Of a stretch of DNA of 64,000 bases, positions 36,342-44,677 are shown piece after piece (the stretch's first letter is position 1; each line of letters opens with the position of its first letter). Made by a program: the position numbers and the translations under genes. This DNA comes from an uncultured Polaribacter sp. (lineage in GTDB: Bacteria; Bacteroidota; Bacteroidia; Flavobacteriales; Flavobacteriaceae). The stretch spans positions 31,894-95,893 of the forward strand of contig NZ_CANMVP010000020.1 in the NCBI RefSeq assembly GCF_947501385.1, written 5' to 3'. The notes beneath the pieces are model-generated. The model searched no databases. It was not told where the DNA came from and saw only the letters and a list, made by a program, of their open reading frames with translations.

Positions 36342-37520
36342 ATGAAACCTGACTTATTTCAAGCACCAGATTATTATAATATTGATGATTTACTAACAGA
36401 AGAACATAAATTAATACGCGAAGCTTCAAGAGATTGGGTAAAACGTGATGTTTCTCCGATCATTGAAGAATATGCTCAAAAAGCAGAATTTCCAACTCAA
36501 ATTATTGGCGGTTTGGCAGAAATTGGTGCTTTTGGTCCTTATATTCCAGCAGCATATGGTGGCGCTGGTTTAGATCAGATTTCTTACGGATTAATCATGC
36601 AAGAAATAGAACGTGGAGATTCTGGCGTTCGTTCTACAGCTTCTGTGCAGTCTTCTTTGGTAATGTACCCTATTTATACCTACGGAAATGAAGCACAACG
36701 TAAAAAATATTTACCAAAATTAGCTTCTGGTGAATGGATGGGATGTTTTGGTTTAACAGAACCAAATCATGGCTCTAATCCTGCAGGCATGGAAACCAAT
36801 TTTAAGGACAAAGGCGATCATTATTTATTAAATGGCGCAAAAATGTGGATATCCAATGCTCCGTTTGCACAAGTAGCAGTTGTTTGGGCAAAGAATGAAG
36901 AAGGAAGAATTCACGGTTTGATCGTAGAACGTGGTATGGAAGGTTTTTCTACTCCTGAAACTCACAATAAATGGTCTTTACGTGCTTCTGCAACAGGAGA
37001 GTTAATTTTTGACAATGTAAAAGTGCCAAAAGAAAATGTATTGCCAAATAAATCTGGACTTGGAGCACCTTTAGGTTGTTTAGATTCTGCTCGTTACGGA
37101 ATCGCATGGGGTGCCATTGGTGCAGCTATGGATTGCTATGACACAGCATTACGCTATTGTAAAGAACGTGAACAATTTGGGAAACCAATTGGACAGTTTC
37201 AACTACAACAGAAGAAATTAGCAGAAATGATTACCGAAATCACCAAAGCACAATTACTAGCTTGGAGATTAGGTACTTTAAAAAATGAAGGAAAAGCTAC
37301 TTCTGCTCAAATTTCTATGGCGAAACGAAACAATGTAGATATGGCAATAACAATTGCTAGAGAAGCAAGACAAATGTTAGGTGGCATGGGAATTACTGGC
37401 GAATATTCTATTATGCGACACATGATGAATTTAGAAAGTGTCATTACTTATGAAGGAACCCACGATATTCATTTACTAATTACAGGTTTAGATGTTACTG
37501 GTTTAAGTGCTTTTAAATAG
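36342..37520 (+). CDS. gcdH: Glutaryl-CoA dehydrogenase
   Basis: An FAD acyl-CoA dehydrogenase that oxidises and decarboxylates glutaryl-CoA to crotonyl-CoA in lysine/tryptophan breakdown. The diagnostic element that separates it from other family members is Arg97 in SGVRSTASVQSSLVM, which binds the glutaryl carboxylate. The catalytic base is Glu371 in TYEGTHDIH. Other family blocks are GCFGLTEPNHGSNP, KMWISNAPFAQVAVVWA and RQMLGGMGITGEYS. 392 residues is normal. It is transcribed alone from its own promoter, divergent from rnpA. Confidence 0.94.
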   Translation: MKPDLFQAPDYYNIDDLLTEEHKLIREASRDWVKRDVSPIIEEYAQKAEFPTQIIGGLAEIGAFGPYIPAAYGGAGLDQISYGLIMQEIERGDSGVRSTASVQSSLVMYPIYTYGNEAQRKKYLPKLASGEWMGCFGLTEPNHGSNPAGMETNFKDKGDHYLLNGAKMWISNAPFAQVAVVWAKNEEGRIHGLIVERGMEGFSTPETHNKWSLRASATGELIFDNVKVPKENVLPNKSGLGAPLGCLDSARYGIAWGAIGAAMDCYDTALRYCKEREQFGKPIGQFQLQQKKLAEMITEITKAQLLAWRLGTLKNEGKATSAQISMAKRNNVDMAITIAREARQMLGGMGITGEYSIMRHMMNLESVITYEGTHDIHLLITGLDVTGLSAFK

Positions 37521-37525
37521 CTTGT

Positions 37526-37955
37526 TAGAGGTCAGTAGTTAGTTACTTATTAAAAACAATAATTAACTAATTATGTCTGGTTGTCCCGAAATTTCGGGAG
37601 CAGTCGAAACCTATATAAAGCAGACCAATAATTCTCGATAGCTTTGCTAGCTACTTTCAATGAAAATGTATTTTCATTTCAATAATACTCGAGGAGACAT
37701 TACGTCATTCCAATCGTTTGATAATTATTTTTCTCGGGTCTACCATTGACGTGTTTATATAATTATCTGATTTCAAGTAGATTAATAGTTCTCGACTGCG
37801 CTCGAACAGACATATTTATAGACTAATTTACGTCATTATAATCGCTTGAAAAATTTTTTCCTTGGGTCTCGAACGGACAATAACGAATGACTCAAAAATC
37901 TAATAAACAGTGTTTTAAAACTTGAATTTAGTATGTATTTAACTACTGACCTCTA
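37526..37955 (+). repeat. 430-bp inverted-repeat-bounded element (MITE-like)
   Basis: A perfect 16-bp inverted repeat, TAGAGGTCAGTAGTTA at 37526-37541 and its complement at 37940-37955, bounds a gene-free 430-bp segment. The flanks TAGCTTGT (37518-37525) and TAGTTTGT (37956-37963) match at 7 of 8 bases, like an aged target-site duplication, though the first three bases of the left flank are the gcdH stop codon. Inside are the palindrome CCCGAAATTTCGGG (37585-37598) and two imperfect 40-bp direct repeats beginning TACGTCATT at 37701 and 37829. No reading frame of note is present. A mobile origin is inferred. Confidence 0.5.
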
Positions 37956-37991
37956 TAGTTTGTAACGAAAATAAACATAGACTAAAAGAAT

Positions 37992-38151
37992 GAAGTGACT
38001 TAAACTTTTCTCAATTGGCTACAAAATGCCCTTTTTCCCTTGCTTTTTGTCATTTTTAAGTCCCGTAGCTATGCTATGCAACTGAAAAATGACTTCAATT
38101 AAGCAAAAAATGCCTATTTTTCGCTTCAATCAGAAAAGTTTAAATCACTTC
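37992..38151 (+). repeat. 160-bp imperfect palindrome upstream of the GDSL lipoprotein
   Basis: The outer arms GAAGTGACTTAAACTTTTCT (37992-38011) and its complement at 38132-38151 match at 19 of 20 bases. A nested arm pair, GTCATTTTTAAGT near 38048 and ACTGAAAAATGAC near 38081, matches at 12 of 13. The whole would fold as one long broken hairpin with its loop near CGTAGCTATGCTATG. It ends 3 bp before the lipoprotein ATG, so the gene's leader lies in it. Confidence 0.6.
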
Positions 38152-38154
38152 AAT

Positions 38155-38898
38155 ATGAAAAAACAATATTATATAATCTTTTGTGCTATTTTTTTGATAA
38201 GTTTTTCATGTGCTAATATTAATGATTCGATCACTGAACTCGAAGAAGACATACGTATTGATGAGCTCTCTGATGATCAGAATTCAAATCCTAAAAACTT
38301 TAAAATTTTATCTTTAGGAGATAGTTATACCATTGGTGAACGTGTCTGTGATGCCTGTAAGTTTCCTGAGCAATTAAAAGATAGTTTATCTAAAAAATTT
38401 GAAACGGATACCACTTTTACTTTAAAAGTAATTGCAAAAACTGGTTGGACTACATCTAGCTTGATGAGTGCTATAGTAAATGAAAATATTTCCAATGATT
38501 ATCATTTAGTTACCTTGTTGATTGGCGTAAATAATCAATATCAAGGTAAAAATTTTTCTATTTATGAAAATGAGTTTCCTAAACTTATAGCAACCGCTAC
38601 AAAAGCTGTAGATAATGATAAGAATAAGTTGATAGTTATCTCAATTCCAGACTATGCTTTCACTCCATTTGGAAACGGTAATACAAACATTTCTGAAGAA
38701 ATAGATAAATACAATTTGTTTGCAAAAAAGTACTGTGAACAAAATGAAATAACTTTTGTAAACATCACAGACATTACCCGCAATGGTTTAACAAATCCAG
38801 ATTTGGTAGCTTCAGACGGTTTGCATCCCTCAAAATTAGCATATACAAAATTCGTAGAAAGGTTACTTCCATTCGCAATTGAAAAGCTAAAGAATTAA
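38155..38898 (+). CDS. SGNH/GDSL hydrolase lipoprotein
   Basis: A 247-residue exported esterase/lipase-fold hydrolase. The start MKKQYYIIFCAIFLISFSC gives a lipoprotein signal with Cys as lipid anchor; the in-frame ATG at 38089 would add 22 residues encoded by a palindrome and hide this signal, so I reject it. Block I is ILSLGDSYTIGE with the catalytic Ser, block III is LLIGVNNQYQG with the Asn, and block V is SDGLHPSKLAY with the Asp/His pair. Two cysteines in GERVCDACKFP lie close to the active site, an unusual detail. It stands alone between the palindrome and a terminator. Substrate unknown. Confidence 0.88.
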   Translation: MKKQYYIIFCAIFLISFSCANINDSITELEEDIRIDELSDDQNSNPKNFKILSLGDSYTIGERVCDACKFPEQLKDSLSKKFETDTTFTLKVIAKTGWTTSSLMSAIVNENISNDYHLVTLLIGVNNQYQGKNFSIYENEFPKLIATATKAVDNDKNKLIVISIPDYAFTPFGNGNTNISEEIDKYNLFAKKYCEQNEITFVNITDITRNGLTNPDLVASDGLHPSKLAYTKFVERLLPFAIEKLKN

Positions 38899-38923
38899 GA
38901 AATACTTTTGAACAGAATAATTT

Positions 38924-38955
38924 GGCATCTTTTAAAATGGATGCCTTTTCTTTTA
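38924..38955 (+). terminator. Terminator of the GDSL lipoprotein gene
   Basis: GGCATC and GATGCC (38924-38929, 38940-38945) form a stem with a 10-base loop, followed directly by TTTTCTTTT. Confidence 0.7.
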
Positions 38956-39127
38956 TTAAAATACCAATTTTTTAGCGTAATACATTTGCCAATATAAATA
39001 GTAGGCAAATAGATGTTTGTTAGAAATAAATTCTGGTGGATTTCAATGAAAAGATCAATGTTTTGAGACATTTACGGGCATTAGAATAAAAAAGTTAAAA
39101 CCCTTTCTTTTTTAATCTCTCAGTTTG

Positions 39128-39135
39128 TATTTTTG
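39128..39135 (+). promoter_or_regulatory. -7 box before the Cys-motif membrane protein
   Basis: TATTTTTG matches TAnnTTTG and lies 21 bp before the TTG start codon at 39157. No strong TTG is seen at -33. Confidence 0.45.
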
Positions 39136-39156
39136 TATTGGTCTTAAAAATGCATT

Positions 39157-39525
39157 TTGTTTAAAAGATTTGGTACAATATTATTCGTGTTTCTCTACTT
39201 AATTGCGATGCTAAAACCAATAGCTCCTTTTGTGGAATATGCAATCAATTACGACTATATTTCTAAAGTTCTTTGTATCAATAAAGACAAACCAGCAACG
39301 AGTTGTAAGGGTAAATGTCAATTGATGATAAAACTGCAACAAAAGCAAGATGACGATTATAAATCGCTTAGAATTCATATGGAAGAATATCCTATTGGAT
39401 TCGTAAAAATACTTCGTATAGACCATAAAAATGTTCTTTCAAATTCTAAAACAACCATTTTTAACTACACTAAAAATTACCACTATCTTTTTTCTAAAGA
39501 TGTACTTCATCCGCCAATTTCATAA
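39157..39525 (+). CDS. Small membrane-anchored protein with C-x9-C-x3-C motif
   Basis: A 122-residue protein of unknown function. One N-terminal membrane helix (ILFVFLYLIAMLKPIAPFVEY) is followed by VLCINKDKPATSCKGKCQL, a C-x9-C-x3-C motif that I recall from other small Bacteroidota proteins, then a basic tail ending KDVLHPPIS. The three cysteines on the periplasmic side suggest metal or redox binding, which is inference. The only start is TTG (39157); an ATG at 39150 is out of frame and hits a stop. The Met-rich outer-membrane gene follows 73 bp later and may be in the same transcript. Confidence 0.7.
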   Translation: MFKRFGTILFVFLYLIAMLKPIAPFVEYAINYDYISKVLCINKDKPATSCKGKCQLMIKLQQKQDDDYKSLRIHMEEYPIGFVKILRIDHKNVLSNSKTTIFNYTKNYHYLFSKDVLHPPIS

Positions 39526-39598
39526 ATAATTTATCGCTAAACTTTATATCAGATTTTATATCTGATGTTCTCACTTATAAATTATTTTAAAATTAAAA

Positions 39599-40639
39599 TT
39601 GATGAAATCAATAAAAATTATGTGTCTAGGAATTGTTATGTTCCTAACACAACAAGCAAACACTCAAGAAAATAAAGACAATAATTGGAAAGGAAACAGA
39701 CCAGACGGACATGCACCAATCTCTGTCATGGCAGATCATTACCACGAAAAAGGTGGTTTTATGTTTTCATATCGTTTTATGAATATGAATATGGAAGGTT
39801 TACTTTCTGGTGCTGATGCAATATCTAATGATAATGCACACAACGCAGGTTATATGGTAACTCCGCTAAAAATGCCAATGCAAATGCACATGTTTGGTTT
39901 TATGTACGCGCCATCAAATAAAATTACTTTGTTGGCAATGGCAAATATTATTAAAAATAATATGGATTTACAAATGAGAATGATGAATGGAAATAGCGTT
40001 CCATTTGCTACTTCTTCTTCTGGTTTTGGGGATGTAAAACTAGGAATGATTTATAAATTCATCAATAAGAACCAACAATCATTTCACGGAAATCTAACTT
40101 TTTCTTTGCCAACAGGAAGTATTTCAGAAAATGATCAAAACCCTATGAGTGCTCCAAATGAGATACAATTACCTTATCCAATGCAAATAGGAACCGGCTC
40201 TTTTGATAGCAATTTAGGATTGACGTATTTAGGACAAACAGCAATGCTTTCTTGGGGAAATCAATTATCTACAACAATTCGATTTGGAGAAAATTCTGAT
40301 GAGTATGCTTTTGGAAACACATATGGTTTAAACAATTGGTTTGCAATTAAAGCAACAGATTGGTTGAGTTTTTCTGCGCGTTTAGAAGGAAAGATTGTTG
40401 ATAAAATTAGAGGCGTAAATACTAATTTAACACCAACAATGGTTACTACTGCAGATACTCAAAACTCTGGTGGAACTTTTATAAATAGTGGTTTTGGTTT
40501 TAACTTATATGTTCCGAAAGGCAAATTTAAAGACCTAAGGCTTGGCTTTGAAATTGCTTCGCCATTATATCAAAAACCCAACGGAATTCAGTTAAAACAA
40601 GAAGAAACACTTACTGTTGGTTTGCAATACGCATTGTAA
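39599..40639 (+). CDS. Met-rich outer-membrane beta-barrel, possibly copper-related
   Basis: A 346-residue exported protein with a signal peptide (IKIMCLGIVMFLTQQANTQ) and a barrel-type alternation throughout, ending in the aromatic-rich TVGLQYAL. It resembles the phenol-degradation MetA/transporter-like barrels (PF13557). Methionine clusters stand out in the first 130 residues: YRFMNMNMEGLLSG, PLKMPMQMHMFGFMYAP and NNMDLQMRMMNG. Such Met motifs bind Cu(I) in CusA/CopA-type proteins. A His pair, ADHYHEKGG, precedes them. A role in copper handling at the outer membrane is inference, supported by the Cys-motif protein upstream and an RND operon beyond the shared terminator. Confidence 0.68.
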   Translation: MMKSIKIMCLGIVMFLTQQANTQENKDNNWKGNRPDGHAPISVMADHYHEKGGFMFSYRFMNMNMEGLLSGADAISNDNAHNAGYMVTPLKMPMQMHMFGFMYAPSNKITLLAMANIIKNNMDLQMRMMNGNSVPFATSSSGFGDVKLGMIYKFINKNQQSFHGNLTFSLPTGSISENDQNPMSAPNEIQLPYPMQIGTGSFDSNLGLTYLGQTAMLSWGNQLSTTIRFGENSDEYAFGNTYGLNNWFAIKATDWLSFSARLEGKIVDKIRGVNTNLTPTMVTTADTQNSGGTFINSGFGFNLYVPKGKFKDLRLGFEIASPLYQKPNGIQLKQEETLTVGLQYAL

Positions 40640-40654
40640 AACTTTTAAAAGTTT

Positions 40655-40693
40655 AAAAGAGGTTTTTTCTAAAATAGAAAAAACCTCTTTTTT
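40655..40693. terminator. Bidirectional terminator between convergent genes
   Basis: AAAAGAGGTTTTTTCTA (40655-40671) pairs with TAGAAAAAACCTCTTTT (40675-40691). The stem has A-runs on one side and T-runs on the other, so it serves both the plus-strand barrel gene and the minus-strand DUF2892 gene. Confidence 0.8.
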
Positions 40694-40705
40694 ATTGGAG
40701 AATAT

Positions 40706-40891
40706 CTACTTTTTCACTCCTAACTTTATCAATATTTTTTCTAGTAAGCACCACTTTGTAAATGCAGATTGTAGCATATTCACTCCGATAAAAACTGTAA
40801 ACCAAATCCAATTTTGGTTTGCATATGTAGTAAGCACAACGCTTAACAAAATCATCACACCTACGATAGCTCTAAAATATGTATGTAACAT
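40706..40891 (-). CDS. DUF2892 (YgaP-like) two-helix membrane protein
   Basis: A 61-residue protein matching DUF2892: it has the RAIVGVMILLSVVLTTY first helix, a short turn, the WIWFTVFIGVNMLQSAF second helix, then KWCLLEKILIKLGVKK. The C-terminal C-x-x-x-x-x-L-x-K-L-G pattern is the family's hallmark. Members often sit beside rhodanese or thiol/sulfur genes. It is 18 bp after the PII-like gene and is the last gene of the efflux operon before a bidirectional terminator. Function unknown. Confidence 0.82.
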   Translation of the reverse strand: MLHTYFRAIVGVMILLSVVLTTYANQNWIWFTVFIGVNMLQSAFTKWCLLEKILIKLGVKK

Positions 40892-40909
40892 TCTTATTAT
40901 TTTTTAAGT

Positions 40910-41215
40910 TTATATACATCTCTCTACGGGAACAACAATCGCTTTTATAGGATTATTTGTTTCCAAATTACTATTGAATTCTTTAATGATCCTGAATAAA
41001 TTATCAATTTTCTCTTCATTGGTAAAAGAGAAAAATAGGGTGGATTCATTTCCTAACTTTCCAGCAGAAAACCAATTAGAAGCCATTAATAAAGAGGGCG
41101 CATTTTTATATCCATCGATATCTGAACTACTAAAGTTTTCAATATCTGCTTTTTTGAAGATTTTTAAAACATCTTTTTGAAATTCTTCTACTGCGGTAAC
41201 GATTGCTAATTTCAT
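40910..41215 (-). CDS. PII-like small protein of a metal/thiol efflux operon
   Basis: A 101-residue protein starting MKLAIVTAVEEFQKDVLKIF, where beta-alpha-beta pattern and the closing NPIKAIVVPVERCI resemble PII/CutA-like folds such as DUF3240 proteins next to RND exporters. Several phrases (SSSDIDGY, LFFSFTNEEKIDNLF) fit a regulatory ferredoxin-like fold. The in-frame ATG at 41332 would add 39 residues reaching into an intergenic hairpin, so I choose 41215. It follows the RND pump gene and could sense the exported ion or bind the pump, which is inference. The terminal Cys could be a metal ligand. Confidence 0.68.
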   Translation of the reverse strand: MKLAIVTAVEEFQKDVLKIFKKADIENFSSSDIDGYKNAPSLLMASNWFSAGKLGNESTLFFSFTNEEKIDNLFRIIKEFNSNLETNNPIKAIVVPVERCI

Positions 41216-41228
41216 TTTTTTTATTTTT

Positions 41229-41259
41229 AACCTGCAAGGTTTTCCCAAGCTTGTAGGTT
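41229..41259. repeat. Dispersed hairpin between RND pump and PII-like gene
   Basis: AACCTGCAAG (41229-41238) pairs with CTTGTAGGTT (41250-41259). A related hairpin sits at 45862-45888 in the same operon. Just beyond lies TTCGACTCCGCTCAAC (about 41349-41364), similar to CTCGACTGCGCTCGAAC at 37791, so small dispersed repeats accumulate in these gaps. Confidence 0.5.
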
Positions 41260-41372
41260 TTGTTATGTATGTATTTTTCATGCCTGCCAAAATTTTAGAA
41301 ATCTCGCAGGAAATAGGACGTAATTGCTTCAATATTATTTGTTTCGTTTTCGACTCCGCTCAACCTTCCAGA

Positions 41373-44300
41373 TTATTTATAATTCTTCTTTTCAATCATA
41401 TAATACATCAACGGTAAAACCAATAAAGTTAATACTGTTGATACAATGGTTCCTCCCATTAAAGAGATGGCCAATCCTTGAAAAATGGGATCGAACAAAA
41501 TGACAAATGCTCCAATGACTACCGTTCCTGCAGTTAGTAAAATGGGTGTGGTTCTTACCGCTCCGGCTTCAATTGCAGCTTGTTTTAAGGGAATTCCTTC
41601 TGCCAATCTTAAATTGATAAAATCGATTAATAAAACTGAATTCCGCACCATGATTCCTGCCAAGGCAATCATTCCAATAAAGGAAGTGGCTGTAAAAAAT
41701 GCGCCCATGATCCAATGACCTAAAATAATTCCTATCAACGATAAAGGAATCGCAACCATCATTACAATTGGTGCTTTAAAATTCTGAAACCATCCTACAA
41801 TTAAGATGTAGATTAAGATGATAGCTCCTAAAAAAGCGATTCCTAAATCTCTAAAAACCTCTAAAGTAATTTGCCATTCACCATCCCATTTCACAGTATA
41901 ATCATCTTCAAAATCTGGCTGTCCTAAATACATTTCATTTAGTTGATACCCCTTTGGAAGTTTAATTTCATTCAATTTATCTTCCATTCCTAGAATTGCA
42001 TAGGCAGGACTTTCTAATGCTCCAGCCATGTCTGCCATCACATACACAACACGTTTTTGATTTTTACGATAAATACTTTTTGCTGAAACAGTTTCTTTTA
42101 TTTCAACTAAATCAGCAATAGGAATCATATTACCTTGTTCCGATTTTACTTTTAATTGAGAAATATCATGAATGGTCGATTTTTCTTTTTCGTCTAATGA
42201 CAATACCAAACCAACCTGATTTACAGCATCTTCATCATATAAATTTGTGATAGCGTTATTAGACAATGCTATATTCATGGTGTATGCAATTTGCTGTGGT
42301 GCAACTCCATACAACATCGCTTTCTCTTTGTTTATTTCAAATTGATATTCTGTTTGATCGTCTTCCACCATCCAATCAATATCTACCACATCAGCTGTAT
42401 TCTTTAAAATAGTTTGTACCTGATTGGCAATGTCCATTTGCGTTTTATAATCTGGTCCATAAATTTCTGCAACAATGGTAGCCAAAACTGGTGGTCCTGG
42501 CGGAACTTCTACCAGTTTTACATTGGCGTTGTGTTTTGAGGCTATTTTTTGAATCTCTGGTCTCAATAATTTTGCAATTCCGTGACTCTGAATTTCGCGT
42601 TCGCCTTTATCGACCAAATTCACTTGAATATCTGCCATATTGCTGCCGCCACGTAAATCGTAATGACGTACCAAACCATTAAAAGTAATGGGTGCAGAAG
42701 TACCAATATAGTTTTGATAATTTACCACTTCTGGTCTTGTAGACAAATATTGTGCAATCTCTTGCGTTACGACTGCTGTTCTTTCTAAGGTTGTACCTTC
42801 TGGCATATCTATGACCACTTGAAATTCGTTTTTATTGTCAAAAGGCAGCATTTTTACAGCTACAGAATTGGTGAAAAATAACATCATTGTTGCTATTAAA
42901 ACCACAAAAGTTCCTCCTAAAAACACCCATCTATTCGTTTTATTTTCTAACAAAGGTCTTTCAAACTTGTTGTAAACTCTATAGATAAATGTTTCCTCTA
43001 AAGGTTTTTCTGGTTTTTCAATTGTGCCCTTATTCTCTTTTTCTCTTAAGAAAATATATCCTAAATAAGGTGTAATCGTTAACGCTACAAATAAGGATAA
43101 GATCATTGCAATAGATGCTCCAATTGGCATTGGTGCCATATATGGCCCCATTAAACCAGATACAAAAGCCATTGGTAGCACAGAAGCAATTACCGTAAAA
43201 GTTGCTAAAATTGTTGGATTTCCAACTTCATTAATGGCATATAAAGCCGCTTGCTTAAATGGCAATCGTTTCATCTTAAAGTGTCGGTGCATATTTTCAG
43301 CAATAATAATCGAATCATCTACGACAATACCTGTAACAAAAACCAACGCAAAAAGCGTAATTCTGTTCAAAGTATAATCTAACATATAATAACTCAACAA
43401 GGTCAAAGCAAATGTAATTGGCACCGATAAAAAAACCACCAAACCACCACGCCAACCCATGGCTAGCATGACCACTAAAGTTACTGCAATGATAGAACCA
43501 ATAAGGTGTAGCAATAATTCTGATACTTTGTGCGATGCTGTTTCACCATAATTTCTTGTGATTTCTACATGCACATCATCGGGAATTAAAGTGCTTCTTA
43601 AATGAGCTACTTTGTCAATAACAATTTCAGCAATTTTCATAGCATCTGCACCTTTTCTTTTTGCTATAGAAATGGTTACTGCAGGATATTCAGATTTGTA
43701 TATTTGCTGTTTATCACTTGCTTTTCCAAAACCTAAAGACACATAATTTTGTGGCACTTCTGGACCATCAATAATGGTTGCAATCTGTTTTAAATAAATC
43801 GGCTGATTTTGTTGTACACCAACCACTAAATTTTCTACGTCTGTTGCAGAAGCCAAGAATTCACCGGTGGTTACCAAAAACTCAGTATCATTTTTATCAA
43901 AACTACCTGAGCTTAATTGTGTGTTATTTGCTTTTATCATTTTAGAAACCGACAAGAAATCTAAACCACTAGCCGCTAATTTATCCTTATCTAAAACAAC
44001 ACGTAATTGCCGGTTTCTTCCTCCAATTTTATGAGTAACAGAAACATCGTTTATTTTCTTAATCTCACTTTCTAACTCCTGCGCCATTTCGCTTAATTGG
44101 TAATCATCATAGTTTTCACTCCACAGGGTTAAACCCAACATCGGTACATCATCAATAGCACGTGTTTTTACTAATGGAAATGTAACGCCTTGTGGCATCT
44201 GATCCATGTGTTTGTTAATTTCATTGTATAATTTTACAAACGAACGTTCAATGTCTTCGCCAACATAAAACTGAACGATGACCATTCCTTGTTCTTTCAT

Positions 44301-44567
44301 TGATGTTGAATACACATACTCAACACCTTTGATATTGGAAATTAGTTTTTCTAATGGTTTTATAACTCTCGACTCTACTTCTGTAGGGCTTGCGCCTGGA
44401 TACCCTACAAAAATATCTGCCATTGGTACATCAATTTGTGGTTCTTCCTCTCTGGGAATTAAAAACGAACTATACACACCAATAACCATAAACACGATCA
44501 TTAGAAGCACTGTAAGCTTAGAACCTATAAAGACTTTTGCTATTTTTCCTGCTAAACCTTCTTTCAT
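41373..44567 (-). CDS. Efflux RND transporter permease subunit
   Basis: An inner-membrane proton-driven pump of about 1064 residues, the AcrB/CusA family length. It opens with a first helix (LTVLLMIVFMVIGVYSSF), then PREEEPQIDVPMADIFVGYPGASP. The proton relay in helix 4 reads GIVVDDSIIIAENMHRHF. The second-half repeat includes MVAIPLSLIGIILGHW and AGIMVRNSVLLIDFI. The in-frame start at 44591 is a TTG lying in a repeated palindrome; the ATG at 44567 (MKEGLAGKIAKVFIG) is the natural start. It sits in an operon tolC-adaptor-RND-PII-like-DUF2892. Substrate is unknown; the neighbours suggest metals or reactive thiols. Confidence 0.93.
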   Translation of the reverse strand: MKEGLAGKIAKVFIGSKLTVLLMIVFMVIGVYSSFLIPREEEPQIDVPMADIFVGYPGASPTEVESRVIKPLEKLISNIKGVEYVYSTSMKEQGMVIVQFYVGEDIERSFVKLYNEINKHMDQMPQGVTFPLVKTRAIDDVPMLGLTLWSENYDDYQLSEMAQELESEIKKINDVSVTHKIGGRNRQLRVVLDKDKLAASGLDFLSVSKMIKANNTQLSSGSFDKNDTEFLVTTGEFLASATDVENLVVGVQQNQPIYLKQIATIIDGPEVPQNYVSLGFGKASDKQQIYKSEYPAVTISIAKRKGADAMKIAEIVIDKVAHLRSTLIPDDVHVEITRNYGETASHKVSELLLHLIGSIIAVTLVVMLAMGWRGGLVVFLSVPITFALTLLSYYMLDYTLNRITLFALVFVTGIVVDDSIIIAENMHRHFKMKRLPFKQAALYAINEVGNPTILATFTVIASVLPMAFVSGLMGPYMAPMPIGASIAMILSLFVALTITPYLGYIFLREKENKGTIEKPEKPLEETFIYRVYNKFERPLLENKTNRWVFLGGTFVVLIATMMLFFTNSVAVKMLPFDNKNEFQVVIDMPEGTTLERTAVVTQEIAQYLSTRPEVVNYQNYIGTSAPITFNGLVRHYDLRGGSNMADIQVNLVDKGEREIQSHGIAKLLRPEIQKIASKHNANVKLVEVPPGPPVLATIVAEIYGPDYKTQMDIANQVQTILKNTADVVDIDWMVEDDQTEYQFEINKEKAMLYGVAPQQIAYTMNIALSNNAITNLYDEDAVNQVGLVLSLDEKEKSTIHDISQLKVKSEQGNMIPIADLVEIKETVSAKSIYRKNQKRVVYVMADMAGALESPAYAILGMEDKLNEIKLPKGYQLNEMYLGQPDFEDDYTVKWDGEWQITLEVFRDLGIAFLGAIILIYILIVGWFQNFKAPIVMMVAIPLSLIGIILGHWIMGAFFTATSFIGMIALAGIMVRNSVLLIDFINLRLAEGIPLKQAAIEAGAVRTTPILLTAGTVVIGAFVILFDPIFQGLAISLMGGTIVSTVLTLLVLPLMYYMIEKKNYK

Positions 44568-44581
44568 ATTCCTATCCCTAA

Positions 44582-44600
44582 CCCTTTCCAAAGGAAAGGG
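44582..44600. repeat. Palindromic repeat CCCTTTCC-AAA-GGAAAGGG, copy 1
   Basis: A 19-bp perfect palindrome between the adaptor and pump genes. Its flanks (TCCTATCCCTAA before, AAC after) are shared with copy 2 at 45785-45803, so it belongs to a dispersed repeat of about 30 bp. Confidence 0.75.
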
Positions 44601-44677
44601 AACTTTTGTGGGTAATTTTAGTTAATATTATTTTTAAAATTTTTGCAGAATACTGATAGCTGCAACTGAATACTGTT

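Noticed and set aside
38089..38154. Upstream ATG extending the GDSL lipoprotein
   Set aside because: The extra 22 codons are palindrome sequence and would bury the lipoprotein signal.
41216..41332. Upstream ATG extending the PII-like protein
   Set aside because: The extra 39 codons cover an intergenic hairpin and do not resemble the family start.
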